From: Tenrec ecaudatus
Lineage: Eukaryota; Chordata; Mammalia; Afrosoricida; Tenrecidae
Assembly: GCF_050624435.1 (NCBI RefSeq)
Contig: NC_134542.1
Location: 114,745,677 to 114,809,676, forward strand
Direction: 5' to 3'
Length of the DNA stretch: 64,000 nucleotides
Positions 46,045-56,692 of the stretch are shown here, piece by piece; the stretch's first letter is position 1; every line of letters begins with the position of its first letter. The notes beneath the pieces are model-generated. The model was not told where the DNA came from, ran no database searches, and saw nothing but the letters and a program-made list of their open reading frames with translations. Both the position numbers and the translations under genes were made by a program.

Positions 46045-46560
46045 TGACTTGTTAAATGTCATTGAGCCAGTTCCCATTCATAGTGCCCCTAGGTACTTCC
46101 CAGCAAAGCACCGCGGCCTGGTCCTGCACTGTCCCCATTGTTGCTGCATTTGAGCCCATTGTTGCAGCCACTGTGTCAATCCATCTCCTTGAGGATCGTC
46201 CTCTTTTTCCATTGCCCCTCTACTGTACCATGCATGAGACTCCAGGGACTGATGCCCCCTAATAGCATATCCACAGTATAAATCTCCCCTGTCTGGCCTT
46301 CAAGAAGTATTCTGGCTGAACTTCTTCCAAGGCAGATTTGTTTCTCTTTCCGGCAGTCCATAGTATGTTCGATATTCTTTGACAGCACCATGATATAAAT
46401 GTATTGATTGTTTGACAGTCTTCCTTATTCATTGTCCAGCATTTTCATGCATATGAGGCCATTGAAAATACCAGAGTTTGGTTCAGAGGCATCTTAGTCC
46501 TGAAAGCGATAGCTTTGCTCTTTAGTTCATTAAAGAGGCTTTCAGAAGCAGATTGTTTTT
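46045..46560 (-). mobile_element. RTE LINE 3' fragment, antisense
   Basis: GTCATTGAGCCAGTTCCCATTC, GGCCTGGTCCTGCACTGTCC, CAGCCACTGTGTCAATCCATC, CCGGCAGTCCATAGTATGTTCG and GCATATGAGGCCATTGAAAAT match the 3' 500 bp of the antisense RTE at 32.9 kb. No ORF is kept. Confidence 0.85.
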
Positions 46561-46821
46561 TAATTTAAAAGCACCAAATTTAAATTTCTACACCTAGATA
46601 TTGAAGGGAGGAAATTTTAATGAAAATCACCTCTAACCACATCCTGACTAAATGTAAAGCCCTATCTACTTCCTCTGCGCTCTTGTCTTTGGCAAACATG
46701 AACACTGTAATACATAGTTTGTACATACTGGGTATTTATTAATTACTTGTAGACACCCCTTACTGCCATGGCTGATTGCTATAAAGGCTCAAATGAACTA
46801 CAAGTAAGATAATTTTCCCAT

Positions 46822-46843
46822 CACACACACACACACACACACA
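46822..46843. repeat. (CA)n microsatellite
   Basis: Eleven CA units, with further CA-rich sequence to about 46915. Confidence 0.9.
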
Positions 46844-46944
46844 TTCACTCAGACATAGTCCACCCATTTACCCTCACAAGCATACACATGCTCCTACACA
46901 CACATGCTGCACATATGAGGGAAGACATGGTGGGTATCCATTTC

Positions 46945-47062
46945 AAAGGATATTGTCGGGAATAAAAATCCTTGTTTTGTGTAGACAAACTGGTAAAAGC
47001 CCCAAAGGATACTGTAAAGAATAAAAATTATTTTTCTGTGTAGACAAACTGGTAAAAGCCAC
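46945..47062. repeat. 59-bp tandem duplication
   Basis: AAAGGATATTGTCGGGAATAA at 46945 and AAAGGATACTGTAAAGAATA at 47004 start two adjacent units that both end in GACAAACTGGTAAAAGCC. Period 59. Confidence 0.88.
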
Positions 47063-47764
47063 AGGGAAAGTATTTTTTTTCTTTTTCAGTTAAATGGAAA
47101 GGAGGTATTCCAAAGAGATGTCCTTTAGGGAGACCCCCCCACACACACATGGCGCCCCACCCCACCCCTCCTGAAGTGACTGCATGGTAAAGTGGCTATA
47201 CCAGCAATGCTCCGTTTAATGTGAAGAACCCTGCGGCATTTGCTCCATTGTATTTGGATATCCCTGTTCTCTGGGGTCAGGTAATAATTGTTTCTGAGCA
47301 CCTGTTTTCTGCCACCGCTCTGCTAGCATTTATGAACAACCCCAAAGCAAAGACTCTCCCTCAGACGGGTGTGCATTCTGCCTGGGCAAAAGCAGACACC
47401 CCGGGAAAGTCCAATGACATGACAGAACCAATAAAGACAAAGCAGCTCACAATATCACACAGAGGAATGAGGTTAGTCGCCAAAAAAGTGTGAGAGGTGA
47501 TCAGTGTGTGGATGAAATATTCAGCAGAGAGTTGGGGATGGAATATACCAAAACTCACTGTGGCAGTTTCCTAATCTACCAATCTGTATTAAATTAAATA
47601 TACTATCAGCAAAACAGACTTTTCAGGTTCCCTGAGGCAGATGTTTCAGCAATTCATACCAACTCCCAGACTCCTCCCTGACACCAGCACCAGCACCAGC
47701 ACACGCATCTTAAGATAGAGCCTCTAGGTGAGACTTTTCAGTGAACAGACTCCCATATTGTAAA
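47063..47764. other. No gene or recognised repeat
   Basis: C-rich and CA-rich patch near 47135-47175, otherwise unique. The 90-codon frame at 47221-47493 has no recognisable features. A (CACCAG)n trace lies at 47685-47702. Confidence 0.4.
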
Positions 47765-48180
47765 TTCCTCCACAGTAGCATCCCCTGCCACCCCTCTGTT
47801 ACTTTACTTATAGGGGGCTATGATGCCAGTAGTTAAGCTACCAGTATCTCAAAATCCAGCATGGCTACCCATGGTGAACAGGTTTCAGCAGAGCCTCCAA
47901 AGGAAAATAAACTATAAAGAAAATCCTGACAATCTAGCCAATGATAACCTCATGGAATTCAACAAAACGCTGTGTGTCTAACTTGCTTTGAGTATCAAGA
48001 GAGATCATTCCCAAGAGGAAGGCATCAGTAGTAGAGGACTAACTAGGATCTGGAAGATCCTTTGTGACCAAGATCAACACAATAGCCCCAATGAAGGACT
48101 CGATCACGCTGGCAATTAGGAAGATGAAACCGTAGTGGGCAATGTTTCATTCTATGTCTTGAGTTGGAGTCCACTTGATT
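47765..48180 (+). mobile_element. RTE-associated composite SINE
   Basis: GGGCTATGATGCCAG, GAACAGGTTTCAGCAGAGCC and CTAGCCAATGATAACC are the body of the tRNA-Gly SINE. The end GGGCAATGTTTCATTCTATG then GAGTTGGAGTCCACTTGA is the RTE 3' end. Body and LINE tail are therefore joined in one element. Confidence 0.65.
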
Positions 48181-48224
48181 GCATGTTGACTATAGAAACG
48201 AATTCATTGACACTCATATATGTA

Positions 48225-48738
48225 TGTGGTAGTTACAAAATGGTGTCAATTTGAGGATCAAGAGTGAAAGGGTGGAATCTAGCCTGTCAATCAGGTAGTA
48301 GCTTGATGACCTCATTTGGAGGTGCTAAGGAGATAAATAGCTCGCTGAAGGCAAGACAGGTACTGACTCCCTGTAAGACATCCTCGTGGAGAAGACACAT
48401 GGAATGAAGCTGATGGAGTCAGACCGCTGGAGCTGGAAATGCCACGTGGAGACCCCTGCCAGTGCTGAGATACTTACAACACCACAGGATCCACAAGACT
48501 TCCCACCCACTGGCCTGTGATCTTCCTGCATTCAGCATCATTGCATGGGTTTTGTGAGTCTGAAGAGGACTTTATAGATTGGTATTGGACATATGGGCTA
48601 ATATCGGACTTATGGACTTGATCTGGATAGGCCTGGGATGTTTTCTCATTAGTCAACAGTTCTTGTATATAAAACCTTTTCTTATATACATGTGAGTGTC
48701 TCTGGATTTGTTTCTCTTATCTACCCAGACTAATGGAC
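48225..48738 (+). mobile_element. Solo LTR (subfamily B)
   Basis: It begins TGTGGTAGTTACAAAATGG, has CTGTCAATCAGGTAGTAGC, TTGATGACCTCATTTGGAGG and TTGGACATATGGGCTAATATC, and ends CTACCCAGACTAATGGACA. It is about 70% similar by eye to the copy at 17.1 kb. Confidence 0.72.
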
Positions 48739-48904
48739 AACATTTCTGGAACAAAGACATGATAAAGAGCATAGAGCTCAAGACCATTTGGAAATAATGG
48801 AGGGATTAGGCCAGGTACCCCAATGAGAAGGAGAAGGAGACTCTAGGGGTGACTAGCAGGTGGAAGGGAGAAGTTGGTTCAGGACAGGATTGTAGCAGTC
48901 CTTG

Positions 48905-49522
48905 AATGGAATCCCTGGTGATTCAGTTGCCAATCAGAAATGTTGGAGGTTCAAGTTCATCCAGAGGTGTCTCAGAAGAAAGACTTAATAATGTATTTTA
49001 AAAGAAGAAAATCACCCATAGAAAATTATCTGGATAGGAACTGGAAACAGGGAATCCAGGGTGGAAGATCACTTCAGGACCAGGAGTGCTAGTGGCGATA
49101 CTGGGAGGGTAAAGGGAGGGTGTGGTGGAAAGGGGGAACTGATTACAAGCATCTACATATAGCCTCCTCCCTGGGGGACGGACAACATAAAAGTGGGTGA
49201 AGGGAGATGTTGTACAGTGCAAGATATGAAAAATAATAATTTATAAATTATCAAGGGTTCATGAGGTAGGGGATAGTGGGGAAGGAGGGGGAAATGAGGA
49301 GCTGATGTCAGGGGCTTAAGTGAAGAGCAAATGTTTTGAGAATGATTAGGGCAATGAATGTATAAATGTGCTTTACACAATTGATGCATGTATGGATTGT
49401 GATAAGAGTTATATGAGTCCCTAATAAAATGATTTAAAAAAGAAAGCTCTCTGGAGTTGAGTTGTATTCTAACATACAAGCGGTCACTATACATCAGAGT
49501 CAACTTGATGGCAATAAAAAGT
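48905..49522 (+). mobile_element. AfroSINE split by an L1-3'-like insertion
   Basis: The left half (48905 to about 49010) has GGAATCCCTGGTGATTCAG and TCATCCAGAGGTGTCTCAG. The right half (about 49443-49522) has GGTCACTATACATCAGAGTC and AACTTGATGGCAATAAAAAG. Together they make one SINE copy. Confidence 0.8.
49018..49440 (+). mobile_element. L1-3'-like family, 423-bp 3' end in sense
   Basis: It runs from GGAACTGGAAACAGGGAATCC through CATCTACATATAGCCTCC and GATAATTATAAATT-like AT to GATTGTGATAAGAGTTATATG, AATAAAATG and an A-rich tail. In this strand the polyadenylation signal is in the right place, so the retro-orientation of the family is clear here. Confidence 0.8.
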
Positions 49523-50224
49523 ATGATTTTGTCCTAAAGGCTGTTGATTGCCCAGTGGTAGCCAACTCATGTTTTCTTCTCTTTTTCTTTTTCGTTTAAC
49601 CTGTGTTTTAAAAGACACTTGATCATAATACAGATAGCTTCAAGTCAAGTGTGCTACATGCAGTGTACTCCACATATTTATACGACCTGCCCGGCCCTAG
49701 AGAGATTGTGACTCTTGCTAGAGTTGATAAATCACTGAAGATTTTTAAGTGAGAAGCTAGAATAATGAAACCTTGGTGAAATTAGAGTAGGAGAAAGGAG
49801 CAGTGTTTAAGGCAAAAGAGTCTAGAAGCCTTTACCATCTCGAGTCCAGATGTGAGACACCTAAACCTTAAAAGTAACAAGGATGTGAGACAAGTAAACT
49901 TGAACAGTGACAAGGAGAAAGAAAGAAGCCAAACTAAAGATGCATGACTGATGGAAGAGGTGACCAGAGAAGAGAAAAAGTGTCTGTAACAGGAATATCT
50001 GTAATGTGTTTCAACCTCTGTGCAGCCAACATGATCTACATGATATGTAAGAACCGTACGCTTTATTTTCCTAATATGGAAATAAAATGGACTAACCTAA
50101 AATGGTGTCTTAGAAAGTTGCATTAATTTATGTAAATCTACAGAAGGTTCTGTTACATAATAAGTAACTATATTTTAAACGTCAGCAAATTTAGCAGCAT
50201 GTGTGTGTGATAGTTTGTGACTAA
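49523..50224. other. No gene or recognised repeat
   Basis: Unique-looking sequence. I see no supported feature. Confidence 0.45.
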
Positions 50225-50373
50225 GGAGTCCACACTATCAGCAGTTAAAAGCCACAAGACAATCCTGGAGAGAAAGATGGGGCTTCTTAGTTTCTGAAAC
50301 TCACAGGAGTAGTGCTGTCCAATCCTGTGCAGTTGCTATGAGTCAGCATTGTTTGATGGCAGTGAGTTTAGTT
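50225..50373 (+). mobile_element. AfroSINE copy, internally shortened
   Basis: AAGGAGTCCACACTATCAGC, AAACTCACAGGAGTAGTGC and TTGCTATGAGTCAGCATTG lead into GATGGCAGTGAGTTTAG. Confidence 0.82.
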
Positions 50374-50378
50374 TTTTT

Positions 50379-50406
50379 GTGTGTGTATGTGTGTGTGTGT
50401 GTGTGT
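50379..50406. repeat. (GT)n microsatellite
   Basis: About 14 GT units, one interrupted, right behind the SINE tail. Confidence 0.9.
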
Positions 50407-50647
50407 CTACAAAATAAAATTTTATGCTTGTATAGATGTGTGTACATGATGTACTAGTATATTTCATGTAGTTGAGGATGTTACATATTGGCCAGTGTGA
50501 TAAAAATTTGCTATGTAGAATTGGGGAAATTGTGAGTAAAAGTTCAGTTGTAGGTATTTTGTGTCTGTTTCCATGTAAAATTGTCCAGCTGGAATTTGAA
50601 AACATGAAAGACATGTTGGATCCAAGCTGCAAATGAATTGGGAAAGG

Positions 50648-50755
50648 TTTTTTTTTAAAAATCATTTTATTGTGGTCTCGTATAGCTCTTATCACAATCC
50701 ATAAGTGTCTTTTTTAATCATTTTATTGGGGGCTCTTACAACATTCCATACATCC
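50648..50755 (-). mobile_element. Two tandem 3' tips of the L1-3'-like family
   Basis: AAAATCATTTTATTGTGGTC (about 50656) and AATCATTTTATTGGGGGCTC (about 50716) are two successive antisense 3' ends of only about 50 bp each. Confidence 0.75.
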
Positions 50756-50884
50756 ATTTGAATTGGGAAAGTTTTGACTGTAAGCGATAGACTACTCAAA
50801 CTCAGCTAGTGACAACAGTAAGTAATATGAATTCTACCTCTTAATGGGAAATAAAAGATGGACCAGCTCAGGATTTTCTATTTT

Positions 50885-51375
50885 AAGTGCTCTGGCTTTC
50901 TACTATTGTAAAGAATTACAGCCTTTAAAACTCACAGGGGCAGTTCTACCCTGTCCTATGGGGTTGCCATGAGTCAGTATCAACCCCACAGCAGTGAGTT
51001 TGGTTTGAGTTTGGTGTGGAGTCTTGCTGGTATAGTTGGTTTCACACTGAGCCCCTAACCTCAAGGACAAAACCACCAGCTGCTCCACAAGAGAGAGATG
51101 AGACAGTCTACTCCTGGAGAGAGTTCCAATCTCAGGGAAGATACCCCATCCTGTAGGGTTACTAGAACCAATGGCATGAGCGAGGTATTGGTGGTGCTAT
51201 AAGGTAAGTGTTGGACAGCTAACAGGAAGGTCATTGGTTCAGCCGCCTCAAAATAAAGATGAGATTGCTCCCATAAAGATGTGCAGAATGTTTGTTTATA
51301 CAGAAACCCTTTACAGAGTCCCTATGAGTTTGAATCAACTCGATGTCAGTGGGTATGGTGTTTGGTTACAATGAG
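50885..51375 (+). mobile_element. Three consecutive AfroSINE copies
   Basis: Copy one (50885-51012) has GGGGCAGTTCTACCCTGTCC and ends CAGCAGTGAGTTTGGTTTG. Copy two (about 51020-51180) has CACCAGCTGCTCCACAAG and TGTAGGGTTACTAGAACC. Copy three (about 51181-51375) has TATTGGTGGTGCTATAAGG and GAGTTTGAATCAACTCGATG. All are in the same orientation. They may be separate insertions into one another's tails. Confidence 0.82.
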
Positions 51376-52754
51376 CTGAGGGACCCGATCCCTTGTGTCT
51401 TTCCTCCAGCTGTCAAAACATGAGTTCTTATCTCAAGCCTTGTTCTCCTGGCTGAAGTCACTTGGTGCCACATCCCTCCAGGGTAATGAGGCTCTAGTAG
51501 ATCTCTTCTCTAGTTTCTGGGATAAACACCTCTCCCTAAAGCAATCATTGGCAGGAAGAATGGTTCTCCTACATTTGGTGTGGGTTAATCCAGATAGATC
51601 CCATAAACCAGGAGGGCAGGGAGTAGACATTTAGATGAAATGGCTTCTGGGTACTGGTGTCTCATTGTCTTGTTTAACTGGCTGAGCCTTGAGATGAAGG
51701 CTTGGGCGATGACTCTTAATTGACTCATCTCATTATCACATGATTACTAAAACAAACAAAACACAGCTACTTTCTGACCGGTAGTTGCTTCCAACTGCTT
51801 GTCTGGCACTTACTGACACAGCTGTCTCTCAGCTCCTCTGAGCAGCCAGACTGAGATCATAACCTTGATCCTGGAATGAATCCAAAAGTGAAAGGATATC
51901 GGTGATGGCAGTTGCTCACTTCCCCACCACCATTTGTCCTAACTCCCACTTTGGCATTGTGCTGGCAAAACCAGCATGTATTGGATCAGTTACATGAATT
52001 ACCTGATGCCCTCCACTGGGCCACGCAACAGGTAGGAAACTGGGTTGACTGCCTGGCTGGCAGATGGTGGCAAAGAATGACCAGCAAATGGTGGAAGGTT
52101 GCCCAGTTGCCGAGAGGAACAGTGAACTCTGGTGGTAGCAGAGCATAAGCTCTGTGTCTATTGATTCACAAGATGAGCTCACTCTCAGCCAAACATACAA
52201 TTTCTCCCCTGCTCTGAGGTCTGGAGTCTTTGTTTCTTGTCTGGCCTGGAGGTGACATCAGAGCACTGACCAATCCAGTTGGCCACTGTACTTCTCTGGA
52301 CATGGGAAAAGGGCAGACAACACAGATGAAGTTTGGGATCTCAGTTTTCCTGACAACAAACACATAACAGGTCATCATCTCAGTGCCTGAAGCCCATCAC
52401 CCAGCTCCCTGAATCTTACAAGGTCTGCAATGACATCATAGTAGACGTATAACATCCCAAGTAGCAAAATCCCACAAACTTTTCAGACGCCTTTGGTAAC
52501 AAGTGTTGCCCCAGTAAGCTTCAACCACACTGGATGCAAAACTTTTTAGGAGCAGTCTCCCAAGGAAATGTTTCAGCAATTAAAAAAATTATTGCGTACC
52601 AATTTTTTAAAGCAAAAATTCGTTTTATTTCTTTTCATTTCACATCATGAAAGTCACTTTTAGCTGGATACCAAATGAACACTGAAGATGTTTGTAGCAC
52701 AAACTTCATTAAACATTAAAACATTTTTAATTGGGCATAATATGCTACAGCATT
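51376..52754. other. No gene or recognised repeat
   Basis: Unique-looking 1.4 kb. Overlapping frames at 51395-51634 and 51912-52200 lie on both strands and have no recognised domain. Confidence 0.45.
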
Positions 52755-54211
52755 GGCCAAAAGCTTCCGGAAATGATGGAATATCATTGAAATGTTTCAG
52801 AAAACTTAAGAAGCACTGGAAGTTCTCACTCATCTATTCCGGGAAATTTGGAAAACAGCTACTTGGCCAACTGACTGGAAGAGATCCATAGTTGAACCCA
52901 TTCCAAAGAAAGGTGACCCAACAGAATGTGCAAACTACAGAACAATATCATTGGTATCACATACAAATGAAATTTTGCTTAAGATCATGCAACAACAGTG
53001 TCAGCAGATCATTGACAGAGAACTGCCAGAAGGTCAGGCCAGAGCCAGATGAGGACCTGGACCACGGGATAGCATTGCTGATGTCTGATGGACCTTCGCT
53101 CAAAGCAGAGAAGACCAGAAAGATGGTTACTTGTGTTTCACTGACTGTGCCGAGGCATGTGACTGTGTGGACCATTATCAACTGTAGACAACCTTGAGAA
53201 GAATGGAAACTGCAAAACACTTCAACTTCCACATGGATCAAGAGGCAGTTGTGTGAATAGAACAAGGGGAATACTGGGTGGTTGAAAATCAGGAAAGGTG
53301 TACATCAGGGTTGTATCTTCTGACAATACTAGTTCAATTTATATGCTGAACAAATCACCAGAGAAGCTGGATTTTATGAAGAAAAGGGTGGCATCAGGAT
53401 TGGAGGAAGGCTTATTAACAATTTACAATATGCATATGACACAATCTTGCTCGCTAAAAGTGAGGAGGACTTGAAGCACTTGCTGATGAAGATCAAGGAT
53501 TGTAGTATTCAGTACGGATTACAACACAATGTAAGGAATACCAAAATTCCCACAATGGCCCAAATGGGAATATGATAAATGAAGAAAAGGTTAAAGTTGT
53601 CAAGGATTTTGTCTTCCTTGGATCAACAATCAATTGCTGCTTATGGAAGAAGCAGTCAAAAGATCAAAAGATGGGCTGCATTGGGAAACTCCGTTGCATT
53701 AGATCTCTTTAGCGTATTGAAGGGCAAGGAAATGATTTTGAGGCCTAAGGTACCGCTGACCGATCCAGGATGTTCTCCACTGCATCATAAGCATGGGAAA
53801 GTTGGACAGTGACTAAGGAAGGTCATAGAAGAATCGATGCATTTGAATGATGGTGCTGGAAAGAAGAGTGAGAGCACCGTGGGCTGTCAAGAGGACAAAC
53901 GAATCTGTATCAGAAGAAGTAAGTCTAGAGTGCGCTTTAGATGCAAGAGTGGCAAGACTTCATCTTACATACTTTGGACATATTATTAGGACAGACCAGT
54001 CCCTGGAGAAGGACATCATGTTTGACAAAATGGATGGGGCGGTGAAAGAGAGGACGACCCTCTACACGATGGATTGACCCCGTGGCTGCTTCAATGGGCT
54101 CGGGCATAGGAACAACTCTCAGGATGGCACGGGACCATGCAGTGTTTCATTCTGTTGTGTGTAGGGTCGCTATGGGTAAGAGCCAACTCAATGACACCTA
54201 ACAAAAACAAC
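52755..54211 (+). pseudogene. RTE LINE reverse-transcriptase remnant and 3' end
   Basis: This is the 3' half of an RTE-clade LINE in sense. Readable landmarks are AACTGACTGGAAGAGATCC, CAGAATGTGCAAACTACAG, CAGGAAAGGTGTACATCAGG and ACATACTTTGGACATATTATTAG. RT motif A is intact in one frame (CFTDCAEACDCVDH, Asp at 53143-53145). Motif C, normally YADD, reads YAYD at 53429-53440 and lies in another frame, so a catalytic Asp is lost and a frameshift separates the motifs. The 3' end GTCGCTATGGGTAAGAGCC, then AACTCAATGACACC and an A-rich tail, matches the tail of AfroSINE. The 5' half, with the endonuclease, is missing. Confidence 0.88.
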
Positions 54212-54354
54212 ATGCTATCAAAAAGCTCACACATCAAGCATATTGCTCAATTTGTCATCAGAAACCAAGCACACTCATGGAACCAGCACCTGGATCAGGA
54301 AATAGAACACCATCCTTGATTGTGAGCATTGCAAAGCTTCTGAGGTTGTTTGCT

Positions 54355-54772
54355 GCCATATAGATTTGTTTGTTGATGCTGAGTCTACTCTCATTCCTGG
54401 TGACCTTATAGATAACAGAAAGAAATACTGCCTGGTCCTGTGCCATTGCCATTGGTATTGTGTGGGTTTTGTCTCAGTGTTGAGTGCCTCTCCATCTAAG
54501 GGCCTCATAATCTAAGACCAACACTGTGTTAGCGAAGATGATGTTTTTATTTTCACTCATAGAATTTTCACTTGTTAAATTTCAAAAGTACATTGCCAGG
54601 AATTCTTCCACTCAATCTGTCTTCATCCAGAAGGACTACTGAAACTTGCCCATCAAGGCTGACCCTGATGGTATTTGAAAATTGGTGACATGGCTTCCAG
54701 TAGTGTGGCAATACACGAGTCACCACAATATGATAAAGTAACGGGCAGGTGGTGGTTCTAGGCACTATTCTC
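54355..54772 (-). mobile_element. Internally deleted RTE derivative, antisense
   Basis: The left part has GACCTTATAGATAACAG and CTGCCTGGTCCTGTGCC, the RTE 3' end. The right part (54575-54772) has AAAAGTACATTGCCAGGAATTC, TACTGAAACTTGCCC and GACATGGCTTCCAGTAGTGTGG, which I recognise as the RTE 5' leader in antisense. The protein-coding middle is absent. Confidence 0.6.
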
Positions 54773-54989
54773 CCCTTTAAGGGTAACTATGATTCTGATT
54801 TCTATTAACATAATTCACCCTGTCTTTGTTCTTTATACAAATGATTTCTGCAGTGTGTATTTCTTTGTTTAATTCGCTTAACACTAGCCACGATCTATAT
54901 CACAGGGAGTAAGTAATAGATCTCATTGCATAACTCATTTTATTATGTGAATATACTGTAATTTACTTAACAGATATACTGCTGATGGA

Positions 54990-55195
54990 GAAGGAGCCCT
55001 GGTAAGGTATTAGGTTCTGCAATGTGCTGCCAAACACAGGTCAGCAATTCAAAGTCACCACCCACCATGAGGGAAAACATATGGGGCTTTCTACTTGTGG
55101 CAAGAATTCATGTCTTGGAAATCCACAGGGTAGTGCTACTCTGTCTTACAGGGCTCGTCTGAATTAACTCATTGGCAGTGAGTTTTTTTTTTTTA
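54990..55195 (+). mobile_element. AfroSINE copy
   Basis: GGAGCCCTGGTAAGGTATTAGG, CCACCATGAGGGAAAACATATG, GGGTAGTGCTACTCTGTC and GAATTAACTCATTGGCAGTGAG are in order, with a T run at 55181. Confidence 0.9.
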
Positions 55196-55388
55196 ACTAC
55201 TGATTTGGGTAATTTCTGGGTGTTGACTATATTAGTACTGCTTTAGACTGTCTTATACATCGTTACAGTATCTTTATCTAGTAGAGAGATTTCTGGATCT
55301 TGATGATGAGTTCTGCTGTTAGCCATAGGTTTTCCCTGACAAACATTTGAAAGTCGATCACTAGACCTTTATTTCTAATCTTTTAAGG

Positions 55389-55504
55389 ACCATATAGACT
55401 CATGTATAAGCCAAGTTTTTCAGCACATTTTAATGCAATTTTATGGTAAAATTAGGTGCCTCAACTGATATTCAGGTTCGCTTATACTCTAGTTTGTACA
55501 GTAC
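55389..55504. mobile_element. Short palindromic-ended MITE-like element
   Basis: The ends are imperfect inverted repeats: ACCATATAGACTCATGTATAAG on the left and, reversed and complemented, ACTGTACAAACTAGAGTATAAG on the right. The interior has TTTTATGGTAAAATTAGGTGCC. This resembles a MITE known from several vertebrates with GGCTTATACTCGAGTATA ends. I cannot assign its superfamily. Confidence 0.55.
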
Positions 55505-55514
55505 TAAAAATAAA

Positions 55515-55803
55515 GGATGACACTTTGATGACTAAGATGCATCTGACCCAGCCAAGGTCACTCCAATTATCTGATATCCAGGTGAAAGCCAGAAAATGAA
55601 AGACAAAACAAAACAAAACTGAGATGGAAGAAGAATTGATCTATTTGAATTGAACAAATGTGGACTAGACCACGAATTCCTGGAAAACAAAGCAGCTGAG
55701 AAGAAACTCAAGCAGAATATTTCTTAGATGTGTGAACGGCAAGAGTCAGACCCACTTGTTTTGAGCATGACATCAGGAAGACCAGTAGAAAAGGACATCA
55801 TGC
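55515..55803 (+). mobile_element. RTE LINE 3' fragment, sense
   Basis: ACTAAGATGCATCTGACCCAGCC, GAAGAAGAATTGATCTATTTG and GTAGAAAAGGACATCATGCTC match the RTE C-terminal region. It ends where the antisense AfroSINE begins. Confidence 0.65.
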
Positions 55804-55804
55804 T

Positions 55805-56475
55805 CATTCTCTCTCATTGCCATCTAGTCAATACTGACTCATGTGTCCCTGTAGAACTGCCTTGTGTTAGTCTAGATACTTTAGAGAAACAAATCCTCAG
55901 AAACTCATGTATTAGAGAGAATTTTCTATAAAGCTTAAGTACACATCAAGAAAACATCCCAACCCAGTGCTGCCCAGGCCCACAAGGCCAACATTAACCC
56001 ATATGTCTGACACCAATTCACAAAGCCCTCCATCTCACAAAACACACACTATGATGCCAACAACAGGAGGAAAGCAAAATCAGTGAACATGTAAGCATCT
56101 CAGCACTGGCAGTGGTCTCTACACAGCTGCTCCAGCACCCAGCACTGCATCAGGGTAGGTTCATATGGCTTCTCCTTGGGAATGTCTTTCAGGAAGTGAG
56201 ATTTGCCAGCTGAAGCAGGGAACTGCCTAAGGCAGCTGCGCCCTGGTCCAACCATCAGAAAGCAAGAGACCTGAGAACTCAAAAGGCGAGGCTCACTGAG
56301 CTATTTATCCCTCTGCCCTTCAATTAACCCCACGTGTTTATCAGCCAGGTTGGCACAATAAACTAATACATGCCCCTCTATGTTTCTGAGTCTGTAACTC
56401 TTTATGGGAGTAGAAAGCTCTGTCTCTCTCCTTCAGTGCTGCTGTTGGTTTTGGATTGCAGATCACTGTGGCCCC
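55805..56475 (-). mobile_element. AfroSINE, antisense, split by a solo LTR
   Basis: The left piece (55805-55862) has CATTGCCATCTAGTCAATACTG and GTAGAACTGCC. The right piece (56371-56475) resumes TGCCCCTCTATGTTTCTGAG and GGAGTAGAAAGCTCTG. The SINE reads through if the LTR and one duplication are set aside. Confidence 0.85.
55863..56370 (-). mobile_element. Solo LTR (subfamily A), with 5-bp target duplication
   Basis: A 508-bp element starts TGTGTTAGTCTAG and ends AACTAATACA on the plus strand. TGCCT at 55858-55862 and TGCCC at 56371-56375 form a 5-bp duplication with one change, as for ERVL and MaLR type integrations. It has no internal genes. It carries CCACGTGTTTATCAGCC near the plus-strand right end and is homologous to 31.8 kb (opposite strand) and 56.9 kb. 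Confidence 0.82.
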
Positions 56476-56524
56476 AGGACTAGACTCAATAGCAATGAAA
56501 TCATGTTTGGTAGATCTTCCCAAA

Positions 56525-56692
56525 CCCCCAATTTCATTGAGTTGGTGCCAATTCATAGCAACGCTACAAAGCATTTTGGGGGCTGTAATCTGTCTAAGAG
56601 AAGATAGCCTCATCTTTCTTCCATGGAGTGGCTGATGACTTTAAGCCATCAACTTTGTGGTCAGCAGCCCAATGATTAACCAACCAGGGCCA
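56525..56692 (-). mobile_element. AfroSINE copy, antisense
   Basis: TTTCATTGAGTTGGTGCC, TTCATAGCAACGCTACAAAG and TTAACCAACCAGGGCCAC are in antisense order. Confidence 0.85.
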
